A stretch of 64,000 nucleotides of DNA from Leptolyngbyaceae cyanobacterium JSC-12 (GTDB lineage Bacteria > Cyanobacteriota > Cyanobacteriia > Leptolyngbyales > Leptolyngbyaceae), in contig CM001633.1 in assembly GCA_000309945.1 (NCBI GenBank), positions 5,135,174 to 5,199,173 of the forward strand, in the 5' to 3' direction. This document shows, piece by piece, positions 8,170 to 19,200 of the stretch. Both the position numbers and the translations under genes were made by a program. The notes beneath the pieces are model-generated. The model made no database searches. It worked only from the letters and a program-made list of their open reading frames with translations, and was not told the origin of the DNA. Positions within the stretch are counted from its first letter, which is position 1. Each line of letters starts with the position of its first letter.

Positions 8170-9318
8170 CTAGACGTCTTCATTCACTGGCTGTAGGCTA
8201 ATTTCAGATGGAGATGGCGTGTTGTTTTGAAGCGCACTGTTATACAAGATCTGCATCACTCGCGAGCCAGGTTCGCTGAGTGCATCACGAGCAACGATCG
8301 CTACTCTACCAGTCACACTTGTGGTATATTCAGCCACAACATCCCCAAAGGAATTCCGTTGAATTGCAACAGTTTGACCTGGAGTAACCGCGTCATTTAA
8401 GTCAACCAATAACTCCAGATATCCGCCGCAGGTTGCACGAATTGTTTCCAGGGCATCTCCAATAAATGTTCCAGCTTCCTTCGCTGTGCGACCGATTGTT
8501 CCGCCGATCACATTGTAGTGCTTGAGCACATTCATGCTGCCTTCAACCGTCATAGCAATCTTGCGGGCATCAAAGATGCGAGGACTGCCAATTTCAACCG
8601 TCAGTGCTGGAATTTCAGTTTCCACGAGAGCGGTTTCCAGAGTGCCCCTGAGTCCGGGATCATTTTTGATTTGTTCAACTGGAAACAACTCCGCCATCTG
8701 CCGAATGTCTGATTTGCGCATATCGGCGAAGAGAAACATGGTGAAGTCACTCCCTGTGGAAACCGTGTGATAATCAATCGCAATATCCACATTATTCTTG
8801 AAGAGTCGATTCCAGAGAATGCCAGCATGACGAGTTGGTGCGTCATTTCCGGCTTCGTCACCCGGCCACACCCGGTTAAAGTCGAAATGTAAACCACCAC
8901 TCTGAGCGCTCAACCAGTGGCTCTGCGTATACTCTACGGCGGGACGAGCAATGCCATACGCCGCCATGACGGTTCCTGCCATCTCCGCAGGGTCGAGGTT
9001 CGTCATAATTTGCTGGACGGCACGAATTGGGCTGACTTCATCCCCATGAACTCCTGTAATCAGAGCGATGCGTTTGCCTTCTCGCAGTCCTTTTGCAACC
9101 ACGATGGGGACGTACCAGTGTTGTCCAGTGCCCATCTGCACACCCTGGATAAAAAAGCGATGCGTCTTGCCTGGTTCAAGATCAGCAACGTTTAACTGAC
9201 TGATAACAGGCACACCCTGAATTTTGTCCTCTGTGTAGACTGTAGCTGCTTGAGCCAGAGTGCTCATTGTATCAGCATAAGCCGCGATCGCGCTGGCCTC
9301 AACTCCGGACTGACTCAT
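8170..9318 (-). CDS. Succinylglutamate desuccinylase/aspartoacylase family zinc hydrolase
   Basis: A 382-residue member of the M14-like AstE/AspA family. The zinc-binding HxxE motif is seen as GVHGDE (His91 and Glu94), the second His ligand as AIDYHTVS, and FDFNRVWPG and VEIGSPR fit the substrate pocket and the catalytic Glu strand. The family removes acyl groups from N-acyl amino acids or acts on related amide bonds. The C-terminal 100 residues contain a barrel-sandwich-like segment (ATCGGYLELLVDLNDAV then GQTVAIQ) common in these proteins. It is a stand-alone gene with no arginine-succinyl pathway neighbours, so the substrate is unknown. The first 20 residues are Ala-rich and not family-conserved; an internal ATG at residue 18 is an alternative start. 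Confidence 0.85.
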   Translation of the reverse strand: MSQSGVEASAIAAYADTMSTLAQAATVYTEDKIQGVPVISQLNVADLEPGKTHRFFIQGVQMGTGQHWYVPIVVAKGLREGKRIALITGVHGDEVSPIRAVQQIMTNLDPAEMAGTVMAAYGIARPAVEYTQSHWLSAQSGGLHFDFNRVWPGDEAGNDAPTRHAGILWNRLFKNNVDIAIDYHTVSTGSDFTMFLFADMRKSDIRQMAELFPVEQIKNDPGLRGTLETALVETEIPALTVEIGSPRIFDARKIAMTVEGSMNVLKHYNVIGGTIGRTAKEAGTFIGDALETIRATCGGYLELLVDLNDAVTPGQTVAIQRNSFGDVVAEYTTSVTGRVAIVARDALSEPGSRVMQILYNSALQNNTPSPSEISLQPVNEDV

Positions 9319-9407
9319 CGATGACCTCCGCTTCTCATAGAGTGAAGCAAATCAGTGCATCCCAAATTTCAGGACACCTTGATCGTGTTCCTGCCTATTG
9401 ATACCAC

Positions 9408-9929
9408 TTACCATAGCCCTCTAACCATTTGAGACGTAAAGCGTAATACGCCCGTCCCCTCATCAGTTTTATAGAAGATTTGTAGCCCGTTGCTGTTTAC
9501 CTCATATCGTTCAGATGCCTGGAGCGCCTTTAGAAACATAGACTCCTGATTCATGACTGACTCTTCACATGCCTTAAAAGTAGAAGCCAGAGGACCAATC
9601 CTTAATTGATTGCCTTTAGTTGTGTAACTACCATTGAAGCGATTGCATCCGCCTGAACCAGCAACACGCCCGCCTGAAAATTCGGTCGTTAAGGCTGTGG
9701 AAGGAAGCATTGGCGTGGGAAAACCGGGGGTGGTCATATTTGCCAGTCGCCAACTTCCAGTCAATGAGGAGGATTGAGCCATTTGCAAAAAAGATGGTTT
9801 GATTAAAAGAGGTTGGGCGATCGCAGGAGTGGTGACAATTCCAAACGAACCAACAACTCCAAACGAACCAACGACTAACACAACTCCCCAACCTGTCAAT
9901 AATGGATTGCAAAAAGACTGATAACTCAT
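9408..9929 (-). CDS. Exported META-domain (HslJ-like) protein
   Basis: A protein of about 173 residues with a signal or lipoprotein-like hydrophobic leader containing an imperfect repeat (VVGSFGVVGSFG), and a C-terminal META domain: LTGSWRLANM, then GSGGCNRFNGSY, LRIGPLASTFKAC and a closing F-tract. The GCNRFxG and TxxAC signatures are those of the HslJ/META family, which occurs in heat-shock-linked and motility-linked envelope proteins with no known enzymatic activity. The upstream frame could start at 9974, but MSYQSFCNPLL at 9929 gives a better leader. Neighbouring exported genes are on the same strand. Confidence 0.8.
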   Translation of the reverse strand: MSYQSFCNPLLTGWGVVLVVGSFGVVGSFGIVTTPAIAQPLLIKPSFLQMAQSSSLTGSWRLANMTTPGFPTPMLPSTALTTEFSGGRVAGSGGCNRFNGSYTTKGNQLRIGPLASTFKACEESVMNQESMFLKALQASERYEVNSNGLQIFYKTDEGTGVLRFTSQMVRGLW

Positions 9930-10021
9930 CGTACTCTGCCGGATTAATGTGTCTTTACAATAGCAGTAGAGCAAGCTTTCTATGCAAGGATTAGCAACCT
10001 ACCCTACTGCTACAACAGCCG

Positions 10022-10528
10022 CTAAAATTGCTCAAGTCCTAAAAACTGAGTCGAACTGTTGTTAATCACCGTTCTACAACTACTGGAAATGACTCGGGCA
10101 TCGAATACTTCAATTCGACAGGTGCCTGTAGTGTTGTTGATGATCCGCAAGTTATCAGACGAGTTAAAACTCCGAACTCGACCATCTAACGTAAAACCAT
10201 TGGCGTTGGATGTATTCGTACGACGAGTTACTGCACCCCGATATTGCACTCGTGCGCGTGTACCTGGCGGTTCTGCCAGTTCAAAGCCAAAACTGTCACG
10301 GTCAATTGTCAGCACTACATTGGCATTTCGTCCTTTGGTAAAGGTAGAACCCTGAGCCACACCTCTGCCCTGGAAGGAACCCTGAGTGGAACGGGTTGTG
10401 GCAGGCGTTACCTGCTCAATTTGAGCCGTCTGTTTTGCATTTTGAGCTGTCGCATCCGGGAACAACGAGCTACCTAGGGCGATTGCAAATGTCGTAAATC
10501 CTATTAAAAATCGAACTTGCTTAACCAT
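10022..10528 (-). CDS. Exported protein of unknown function
   Basis: 168 residues with a clear signal peptide (MVKQVRFLIGFTTFAIALGS, cleavage probably after TAQN). The mature protein is Ser/Thr/Asn-rich and beta-predicted, with two Cys near the C-terminus (GTCRIE and SSCRT) that could form a disulphide. A GAGGATGTC sequence before the ATG provides the ribosome site. Located between a META-domain gene and a baeRF-type gene on the same strand. I do not recognise the family; a secreted stress protein is a guess. Confidence 0.7.
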   Translation of the reverse strand: MVKQVRFLIGFTTFAIALGSSLFPDATAQNAKQTAQIEQVTPATTRSTQGSFQGRGVAQGSTFTKGRNANVVLTIDRDSFGFELAEPPGTRARVQYRGAVTRRTNTSNANGFTLDGRVRSFNSSDNLRIINNTTGTCRIEVFDARVISSSCRTVINNSSTQFLGLEQF

Positions 10529-10606
10529 GACATCCTCACTAGAAGTTCTGAAACAACTGGTTTCACATTCTTGATTGACTAAACTAAAATGTACAACGCT
10601 ATTCGC

Positions 10607-11683
10607 TTAATATCGCAAAGTTAATGCAATATGTTGCTGTTCAGCTAATGAATCATCATTCACAATGACAACATCACCGCCCTTTGCGAGTACTGCTTCA
10701 ATAATTTCATCCACAGCATCATCCATCACTTCAACCCCACCTGGCTGATCGACTGATTCCAGCCTGCCATCGTCTGTGACAATTGCAGGTATATGATAAT
10801 TTTTTTCAACCAGCAGTAGCTTCCCCCGACCATCCTGAGCTAATCGCCAGACTTCTTCAATCGTAAATACTACTTTTTGAGTACTGATTGCGTTATCAAG
10901 TTCTTGCAGCGCATTGGAGCGCTGTGCCTCTCGAACCGTCTGCATTAGTTCCCACACTTGGGGAGTAAGTTCAGGGATAGTGATCCGGTCAAAATTGCCA
11001 GTTAAGGTACCTGCGATCGCTGATCGATATTCGGAAACCTCCCGAAAGAAGGAGATCTGTCGATCAACACCTCCCACAATTAACGGCAAAACCTCATCCT
11101 TAGCATAGGTAGAAAATGCACTGTCCACTTGCTGAAAAAATCTGCGATGGCGATCGTCAAGATAACTGGAATCAGCATGATAAGGTAAAGGAGCAGTAGC
11201 TCCAGGTCCAGTCATTTGGATGGGAAAGGTTTGATCTTGAACTTCTTCAAGAGTTTCACCCGTCCCAGCAAATAAACGAGTAGATGCTTGACTCAATAGC
11301 AGCACCCAATAACGGAGCGATCGATGCATCCCGTAAACTAAATCTCGCGTAGCAAAGGTTTGGTCAATAATTACTCGAGCGGGCACCGAAAACGGAAGAT
11401 AATAAAGCTTGGCAAAATCATGGCTAACATACAAAGCTAAGCCATCAAGCGTGTAGGGATAATTGATTTCACTAACAAGTGCATTAAGTCGTTGCAACAA
11501 CGGCTCTAACTCACGCTGAGAAAATTCTTGAGAAAGACGCGCCGTTGCCTCATCCACCAGGTTTTTGACTCGAATCGGATCTTGCTTGTTGTCAGGCGAG
11601 GTGCGATGGGTCGGTAACAGAATCGAAAGCGCAGGCACCTTTACCAAGGATTGCAATTGACTGAGATCTTGGCGCGTGATCAT
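10607..11683 (-). CDS. baeRF-family (eRF1-like) protein
   Basis: 358 residues beginning with a LSILLPTHRTSPDNKQDPIR segment typical of the bacterial archaeo-eukaryotic release-factor (baeRF) group, probably family 3. The middle shows LLLSQASTRLFAG, and the C-terminus shows KLLLVEKNYHIPA and ends with a DEIIEAVLAKGGDVVIV strand-helix-strand, as in the eRF1/Pelota/L7Ae-like domain. These proteins are predicted to act on stalled ribosomes or damaged rRNA, but the biochemical role is unproven. The gene follows the GH63-like glucosidase (137-base gap). In the window it is the only translation-linked gene. Confidence 0.8.
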   Translation of the reverse strand: MITRQDLSQLQSLVKVPALSILLPTHRTSPDNKQDPIRVKNLVDEATARLSQEFSQRELEPLLQRLNALVSEINYPYTLDGLALYVSHDFAKLYYLPFSVPARVIIDQTFATRDLVYGMHRSLRYWVLLLSQASTRLFAGTGETLEEVQDQTFPIQMTGPGATAPLPYHADSSYLDDRHRRFFQQVDSAFSTYAKDEVLPLIVGGVDRQISFFREVSEYRSAIAGTLTGNFDRITIPELTPQVWELMQTVREAQRSNALQELDNAISTQKVVFTIEEVWRLAQDGRGKLLLVEKNYHIPAIVTDDGRLESVDQPGGVEVMDDAVDEIIEAVLAKGGDVVIVNDDSLAEQQHIALTLRY

Positions 11684-11819
11684 AACAAGTTCCTATCAGA
11701 CGTGGGGATACAAACGGTGCAACTCATACCAGTTGCCAGTACTAGATGGATGAGCATAGCTGTTAGCCATGACTTGGTCAGAAATGGGGGCATCACGCAA
11801 GCCGCCCCCCAATGAGGAT

Positions 11820-14570
11820 TTACCCTCCTGCTGATTGAACGTAATGTTTTACGACTTCTCCTGGCGTGATAGTATCCAGGACGATCTCCGGAGTGACAAA
11901 GCCCAATGCCTGGATAATGCGAGCTACGCACCCCGTCCATCCAGTTTGGTGACTAGCACCAATGCCTGCTCCATTGTCACCATGGAAGTATTCATAGAAC
12001 AGAATCAGATCAGACCAGTACGGATCGGTCTGGAACTTCTCGGCTGCTCCATAAAGTGGGCGACGACCAGATTGATCCTTAAGAAAGATGCTAACAATTC
12101 GTTCACTGATCTCTTTTGTTACATCATATAGGTTCATGTACTGACCTGATCCAGTGGGACATTCAATCTTAAAGTCATCACCGTAGTAACCATAGAGCTG
12201 CAACAGTGCTCGTAGGAGCAAGAGATTCACAGGCATCCAAATGGGACCTCGCCAGTTGGAATTGCCACCAAACATTCCGGATGTAGAGTCACCAGGAACA
12301 TACCCCACTTTATACTCCTGTCCTTCGTGATAGAAAACGTAGGGATTTTCCAGATGGTAGCGAGACAGAGAGCGAATCCCATAGTTACTCAAAAATTCAG
12401 ATTCGTCCAACATGCGGGAGAGTACACGGCGGAGTTTATCTTCGTTGAGGATAGATAACATCAATCGATTTCGAACACCGGGCTTGGAGGGTGTATGTAC
12501 GTTTTGAGTTAACTCTGGATGACGCATCATGAACTCTTTTGCCCGTGCATTAAAGCGGGGTAGTTTGGCAAAGGCTTCGGATGGGAAAACAGCGACTGCC
12601 ATGAGTGACAATAGTCCAACGAGCGATCGCACCTTTAAACGAGTTGCATCTCCATTCGGAAGTTGCAACACATCATAGAAGAACCCGTCTTCTTCATCCC
12701 AAAGTTCGTCATGATGCACCCCGATCCGATCCATCGCACCTGCAATCCACATCGTATGTTCAAAAAACTTAATGGCGAGGTCTTCATAAAGGCTATCGTG
12801 GAGTGCTAACTCAATTGCAATTTGCAGCATCCGTTGGCTAAAAAACACCATCCAGGCGGTACCATCGGCTTGTTCCAGATAGCCACCCGTTGGCAATGGG
12901 GAACTGCGATCAAACACCCCGATGTTATCTAATCCCAGAAATCCTCCTTCAAACAAATTGTTGCCACTCTGGTCTTTGCGGTTAACCCACCAGGTAAAGT
13001 TAATCAGCAATTTCGAAAAGGCATATTTGAGAAACTCGATATCACCCTCGCCCTGATTGCGTTCGCGGTCCCGGGTATAGATTTCCCAGGTTGCCCAGGC
13101 ATGCACCGGGGGGTTCACATCACCAAAATTCCATTCATATGCTGGAATCTGCCCATTGGGATGCAGGTAATCTTCTCGCAGCATCAGCATCAATTGTTGC
13201 TTGGCAAAGTCTGGATCAATCAAGCTAATGGGAATCACGTGGAATGCCAAATCCCATGCAGCATACCAGGGATATTCCCACTTATCTGGCATGGAAACAA
13301 TATCGTCGTTATGCAAGTGAAACCAGTCACTGTTCCGCACATACCTTTTCTGCGCAGGGGGAGTCCAGGGCGTCACATTCCGTTCTCGCAGCCATATGTC
13401 CACGTCATAATAAAAGTATTGTTTTGTCCACATCATCCCTGCTAACGCCTGCCGCATGACATTAGTGCGATCGCTATCTGCCTGAACTGCTGAGGGGATC
13501 ACAGTGGTATAGAACTCATCAGCTTCCTGAATCCGCGCCGCAAACTGCTCCTCAAAATACACACTAAATGGCTCACCAACCTGAACTGGAGTATTTTTCG
13601 TGAGGCGGAACCGCAGTATCTTTGTTTCTCCTGCTCCAAGGGTCAGTTGATAATGAGGCGAAACTTTAGTCCCCACATTAGCAGGATTTACTGCATCTTG
13701 CTGTCCATGCACGATGTAGTTATTGATACCATCCTTTACGTAAGGACTTGCATTTGCTGTGCCAAACAATCGTTGATTGTTCGTTTCGTTTTCCGTAAAC
13801 AAGAGGGGCGTTACGCCATCACAGTAGAAGTAATAGTCTTTGATGTATTGCTGCAGCAGGGGATTGTTAATATGGGCGTGGACTACACTGTTGCTAGTCC
13901 CCTCAATTTTTGACAGGATTGGCTTTGCCCCGGTGTTCATCCAAGACCAAGTATTCCGAAACCACAACGTGGGCAATACATGAATGGGGGCAGCTTCCGG
14001 TCCACGATTGCTGATACTGATCTTAATCAAAACATCTTCAACATTTGCTTTGGCGTATTCCACGAATACATCAAAGTAGCGATCGTCATCGAAGATACCT
14101 GTATCTAATAGTTCATATTCTAACTCATATCGACTGCGACAACGATTCGTCTGCACTAAATCGTTGTATGGAAATTCCCGTTGGGGATATTTATAGAGAT
14201 ACTTCATATACGAGTGGGTTGGCGTACTGTCAAGATAGAAGTAGTACTCCTTCACATCTTCGCCATGATTTCCTTCACTATTGGTCAACCCAAACAAGCG
14301 CTCTTTGAGGATGGGATCATTGCCATTCCAGAGGGCTAACGCAAAGCAGAGCAGATTATGGCTATCCGTAATACCACCTAATCCATCTTCCCCCCAACGA
14401 TAGGCTCGCGATCGCGCATGGTCGTGTGGAAAATAGTTCCAGGCATTCCCGTCAGAACTATAGTCTTCCCGCACGGTTCCCCATTGCCGCTCGCTTAGAT
14501 AAGGTCCCCACTTATACCAATCAGCCTTACCGGAGCGATTTTGTTCAAGTCGTTGTACTTCCGCAGTCAT
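11820..14570 (-). CDS. GH63-like glucosidase (MGH1-type), copy 1
   Basis: A 916-residue soluble glycosidase. It opens with [21 protein letters not shown] and [14 protein letters not shown], then a beta-sandwich N-terminal half, and an (alpha/alpha)6-barrel catalytic half with [59 protein letters not shown] and the C-terminal [17 protein letters not shown]. This arrangement fits the mannosyl-oligosaccharide glucosidase (GH63)-related family annotated simply as glucosidase in bacteria. Probable activity is release of glucose from alpha-glucosides; the natural substrate is not known. No signal peptide, so cytoplasmic. A second copy lies at 32571-35270 with strong similarity throughout. The ATG at 14570 has an AGGA site. 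Confidence 0.88.
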   Translation of the reverse strand: MTAEVQRLEQNRSGKADWYKWGPYLSERQWGTVREDYSSDGNAWNYFPHDHARSRAYRWGEDGLGGITDSHNLLCFALALWNGNDPILKERLFGLTNSEGNHGEDVKEYYFYLDSTPTHSYMKYLYKYPQREFPYNDLVQTNRCRSRYELEYELLDTGIFDDDRYFDVFVEYAKANVEDVLIKISISNRGPEAAPIHVLPTLWFRNTWSWMNTGAKPILSKIEGTSNSVVHAHINNPLLQQYIKDYYFYCDGVTPLLFTENETNNQRLFGTANASPYVKDGINNYIVHGQQDAVNPANVGTKVSPHYQLTLGAGETKILRFRLTKNTPVQVGEPFSVYFEEQFAARIQEADEFYTTVIPSAVQADSDRTNVMRQALAGMMWTKQYFYYDVDIWLRERNVTPWTPPAQKRYVRNSDWFHLHNDDIVSMPDKWEYPWYAAWDLAFHVIPISLIDPDFAKQQLMLMLREDYLHPNGQIPAYEWNFGDVNPPVHAWATWEIYTRDRERNQGEGDIEFLKYAFSKLLINFTWWVNRKDQSGNNLFEGGFLGLDNIGVFDRSSPLPTGGYLEQADGTAWMVFFSQRMLQIAIELALHDSLYEDLAIKFFEHTMWIAGAMDRIGVHHDELWDEEDGFFYDVLQLPNGDATRLKVRSLVGLLSLMAVAVFPSEAFAKLPRFNARAKEFMMRHPELTQNVHTPSKPGVRNRLMLSILNEDKLRRVLSRMLDESEFLSNYGIRSLSRYHLENPYVFYHEGQEYKVGYVPGDSTSGMFGGNSNWRGPIWMPVNLLLLRALLQLYGYYGDDFKIECPTGSGQYMNLYDVTKEISERIVSIFLKDQSGRRPLYGAAEKFQTDPYWSDLILFYEYFHGDNGAGIGASHQTGWTGCVARIIQALGFVTPEIVLDTITPGEVVKHYVQSAGG

Positions 14571-15030
14571 GGCTATTGTCCTAAAATCTGTCTAATGCAT
14601 GGATCTTAAAGGTTTTAACGCTGAATGCAAGCAATTTCTGGATCACATATCTGCTTGACATAGTTGCGACGTACAGAAATAGTCAGCATAGTCATCCACC
14701 GAATCGAGATTGCAAACTCCGCCCTTCACAGAGCAAACAATACTTTGCCAAAAAATACCCTGATCGATTAACTAAAAAACTATTAAAGTTTGAACATGTG
14801 CTTTAATCCAGTTAGATCTCTTACCTCCGACTGAACACTTCCAAGTGAAGTATCAGCCTAAGATTAAATAGAGAAATTATATGAAAATGATATGAAGGCA
14901 ACGTAGGAATTCAGGGTCAATTATAAGAAGCAAACTCAAGTAAATACGGAGCTATGGATTGTTTCAGCGATCGCTCATCCGCCGTATTAACGGGGTATTT
15001 CAATTCATTCACCAGTCGCCGCTAGCTTTT
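14571..15030. other. Intergenic region, no gene seen
   Basis: 460 bases between the GH63-like gene and the REC-kinase gene, both on the minus strand. It is AT-rich, must hold the glucosidase promoter, and shows one HIP1-like site near 14970. I saw no convincing hairpin, ORF or RNA. Confidence 0.5.
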
Positions 15031-16158
15031 TTAGTCAGAAGTCATCAGGTTGGAAGCAAGCGTAAAATAAAACGTAGTTCCCACATCCAGTTGAGACTCA
15101 ACCCAGATGCGCCCACGATGTAACTCAACAATCTTTTTACAAGTCGCTAAACCAATTCCAGTACCCGGATAGTTTTTAGATGAATGAGCGCGATGGAAAA
15201 CATCAAATACTTTTTCAAGATTTTGAGCATCTATACCAATTCCATTATCATGCACACCAAACAACCAATCGTTTTCTCGCTTTATGACTGAAACTCTTAC
15301 TTGAGGTGTGTTGTCAGGATGAGTAAACTTAATTGCATTACTAATTAAATTTTGAAAAAGCTGAATTAGCTTTATCTCATTACCAATAAGAGTTGGTAGA
15401 GAATCATGAAACAATACAACTTTTTTTTCAGTAAGTGCAACTTGCAAATTCTCTAGCACTTGCGCTAGAATCTGATTGCAATCAACTAGTTCAAAAGAAT
15501 CACCTTGCTTTCCTACCTGAGCATAGGTCAGCAAGTCTTGAATCAAACGCTGCATCCGGTTCCCGGAATCCATCATCCGGTTTAAGTAGTCATGGGCTGT
15601 TTCATCCAGGCTGTCTTGATATTTCAAAAGTAGCAATCTAGCAAATCCTATAATACTTTGTAGGGGTTGTTGCAAATCGTGAGATACTACGTGTGCAAAT
15701 TGCTCTAATTCTCGATTAGAACGTACCAACTCATTATTTTGCTCTAGTAGTCGCTGTTGCAATCTTTGGATGTTCAGTTGATTTTCAATGCGTGCCATGA
15801 CCTCTGCTTCTTGAAATGGTTTTGTGATGTAGTCTACACCGCCTGCTGCAAACGCCCTCACTTTATCCATTACATCATCCAAAGCACTAATGAAAATCAC
15901 TGGAACATCTCGTGTTGTAGGGTCAGCTTTTAGATACTGACAGACCTCGTAGCCTTCCATCTCAGGCATTTTAATATCCAAAAGAATGAGATCAGGGGCA
16001 TCTGCTTGAGCAGATGCGATCGCGGACTTTCCATCGATTGCCTTGCGAACTTCAAATCCGCGCTTAGTCAACATTGCAGAAAGCAGACGAAGGTTATCTG
16101 GTGTATCATCAACCAGCAGGATATCGCCTTTGAAGGAATTTATCTGACCGATCATCAT
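15031..16158 (-). CDS. REC-histidine kinase (phytochrome-type HisKA)
   Basis: 375 residues with an N-terminal receiver (Asp61 phosphoacceptor, acidic pair in LLVDDTPD, Lys in TKPF) joined by a short coiled coil (QRLQQRLLEQNNELVRSNREL) to a HisKA domain with His160 (HVVSHDLQQPLQS) and an HATPase_c domain (NLISNAIKFT, DNGIGID, GTGIGLA). No sensory or membrane part, so it must be driven by phosphotransfer or protein contact. The HisKA is of the cyanobacterial phytochrome type (SHDLQQPL). Two adjacent ATGs (16158 and 16155) follow CAGGTGGC. It lies 119 bases downstream of the CHASE2 hybrid kinase on the same strand and may work with it. Confidence 0.92.
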   Translation of the reverse strand: MMIGQINSFKGDILLVDDTPDNLRLLSAMLTKRGFEVRKAIDGKSAIASAQADAPDLILLDIKMPEMEGYEVCQYLKADPTTRDVPVIFISALDDVMDKVRAFAAGGVDYITKPFQEAEVMARIENQLNIQRLQQRLLEQNNELVRSNRELEQFAHVVSHDLQQPLQSIIGFARLLLLKYQDSLDETAHDYLNRMMDSGNRMQRLIQDLLTYAQVGKQGDSFELVDCNQILAQVLENLQVALTEKKVVLFHDSLPTLIGNEIKLIQLFQNLISNAIKFTHPDNTPQVRVSVIKRENDWLFGVHDNGIGIDAQNLEKVFDVFHRAHSSKNYPGTGIGLATCKKIVELHRGRIWVESQLDVGTTFYFTLASNLMTSD

Positions 16159-16277
16159 GCCACCTGTTGAACAAGAGTCAAAATTTTGTTGATCTGAAAG
16201 GAATAGTCAGTAGAAGGTTTCACAGCTCGAGTATATTAAGCGTTAGTCAACTGATAGCGTGTATTTGAACTAATTAC

Positions 16278-19200
16278 TCACTTCATAATTTGATCGGTCA
16301 AGCGGGTAATCCGACTGAATTGATAATTGTATGTCCAATTTGTTAGTTCATTGGCAAGTGGAGCATGGGACTCTGGAATTTGCTGAATCAGTTGCAAGAT
16401 TTGCTCATCAAAACCCCTAATAGCAGCGCGGTGTAGCTCTTTCACCCATTCGTAGGGCATTTGAGCTAAGTGACAATCAAGGTTGGTTGTGTTAAGCATT
16501 TCACTAGTATTCCCATTTTTATGATGCTCCTTGCTAGCTAAGTCCTCATAAATATATTGAACTTTCAAATATTTAGCAATTTGGGCTAACAGTTCATCTT
16601 TCTGCACGGGTTTGCGAATAAAATCATCACATCCTGCGGTCAAAGCTGCCATCCTAGTCTCTTCAAAGGCATCAGCTGAAATTGCAATAATAATCGTCTT
16701 TTGGATTGAATGCTCGTTGATGGATGGATTACTATCTGTGATTTGATCTTGATCCTCCATGAGGTGTTTAGAACGCTCCATTGAAGATAAATAGTCTGTA
16801 GAAGATGATTCTAGCGATCGAATCTGTTGAGTTGTTTTATAACCATCGAGCACTGGCAGATGTAAATCCATTAAGATCAAGTGTGGATGCCAGTTTTGCC
16901 AAAGAAAAAGAGCTTCCTGCCCATTTTTTGCCTCGCACACCTCAAATCCGATTGAAGATAATAACTGAACCAAAAACTGACTATTATCCCAGCGGTCTTC
17001 CACAATCAAGATTTGGTAGATTGGTTGTTCAGGTGCTAACATCACGACTCGACGAGTTTCTGGCGCGACAATGAGATCATTATATTGGGCGATATCAGCC
17101 AAAATATCGAACCTAAAAATGCTTCCTTTTCCAACAATACTCTGAACGGTAATATCACCACCCATCAACTGCACAAACCGACTGCTGATCTTCAATCCTA
17201 ATCCTGTCCCTTCATTCGCTTGCTGCCCTGTTTTTGTTTGTACAAAAGCCTGAAATAATTGCTGCAAATCTTCAGAAGCAATCCCCGGCCCAGTATCTTC
17301 AATTTCAAAGTAAAGTCGAAAGCTTTTATTAAGATATTCGGGTGAGCGATCGCTGCACAAATTCTGGGAAACCTGACTGCTATTTTCTATTTCCTGCTTT
17401 TGGACTCTCATTGTCACACTGCCTTGGCTCGTGAATTTAATCGCGTTTCCCAGCAGGTTAATTAGGACTTGTCTTAGCTTTCCTTCATCAGTAGTAATGT
17501 ATTGAGGTAAATCAGTTGCTCGCTCAAATACGAGTGTAAGCTGTTTGTCTATAGCTTTTACTCGCAACATTTGTTCTAAACTCTCTAGAAAGTAGTGCAG
17601 ATCAAAGCTGGTTGAATTCAACCGAATCCGACCAGCTTCAATTTTGGAGAGTTCTAAAACATCATTAATTAGCTCTAGTAAATGCTGCCCACTGCGATTG
17701 ATGATATTGAGATAATTCTGATTTTGTTCACTCAAAAATGGATCATGACTCATAATTTGAGTAAAGCCAAGAATAGCATTGAGGGGGGTACGCAATTCAT
17801 GGCTCATATTTGCTAAAAATTCACTCTTTGCTCGATTGGCAACTTCAGCAGCATCTTTTGCTTGTTGAAGTTCTAACTCAGTTTTTTTACGATCGCTCGT
17901 TTCTTCCAGCAATAACAGTAAACCATTAGGTTGGGTTGCTTGATCATCAAGCTTATACACTAAAGGTTCTAGACGCAAATCAAACCAACATTCTCCCTGC
18001 CTTAAATCTTTATACGTGATTGAATGACCAGTTTTCAATTGTTCCAGGCTCGTTTGCCACTGTTCCTGAGTCAGCCAATTTGGCACTAATTCGTGACTTA
18101 AATAACTTCCGATACTAATCTGTAAGCAAGTTGAGGCAACGGGATTGCAAAACCAAACTATCCCATTTAAGTCTGCAGCTAATACTCCAATGGACATACT
18201 GCGGGCGATCGCAGACTGGGCAGATTGAGAGCGTCCAAATTGCTCTGCCAGAACTGCTAGCTGAGTGACTCTTCCCATCGCTTCTCGTGGCTGAGGGAGA
18301 GTTGATGTTTGCAGCGGAATCAGTGGATCAGAAAACTCAGTAAAAGACACTACCAGATCTTGACGATAGCGACTCCACAACCGCTCAACTTGTTGATGTA
18401 GAAGATGGTTTTCTCGTAGTCGTTCGCTGATAGCAACAGTCGCTGCTGTCGTTGTGAACAAGGCAATTGGCAGGGCAACTGGAGAGAGATAGTTTGCTTG
18501 CAACAGCAACACACTCAGGATCAGCCAACCTCCACACAATCCACTAATAATGGCAAGCTGTTGCCGAACGCCACAACTGCTTAAAATCCATCCCAAGCCA
18601 GGTCCGCCCACCAAGAAAATGACAATTAACCAGCCCAAGTTCAAAGAATGTAGAATGTCTTGTTGCAGCAGGTTATTGATAACAGTTGTGTGTAGCAAGA
18701 CACTTCCAGGCGGAGAACTTTGATCAAAGGGAGTTACTAGTGAATCGAACCCTGACGCAGAAACTCCCACCACGACAATCTTATGTTGAAAAACAGAAGG
18801 TGAAATCTTACCTTGAACAACATCAACAAATGAGTAATGAGGGAGTTGCTTGATAGAACCAACCCAGTTAATCTGAAATTGTTGATTCAAATCTGGCAGA
18901 GGGATTGGCTGTTGCACCAAGCCATAAGCTTGAATTGCGGCAACTCCCAGGGCTGGTTGTGATTGAATCTGCAAATCAATTTGGCGCACGCTACCGTCTG
19001 GTTCTTTATCTTTAAGAATATGCCCGGTCGCGATCGCGGCATCTGCCAACAGAGGCACAGGTGATAAAGGTAATCCGGTACTATCCCAGGCTTGCGCTAA
19101 TACGACTTGCCCATGTCGCAGCATTGCTTCTGCCAATTCGGCATCTCTCGAACTCGACTCAGACCAAATTAAATCAATTACAACGATACTGGAATCCGCT

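Noticed and set aside
11684-11819. Short minus-strand frame of about 24 codons between the glucosidase and baeRF genes
   Set aside because: No ribosome site and no similarity; likely chance.
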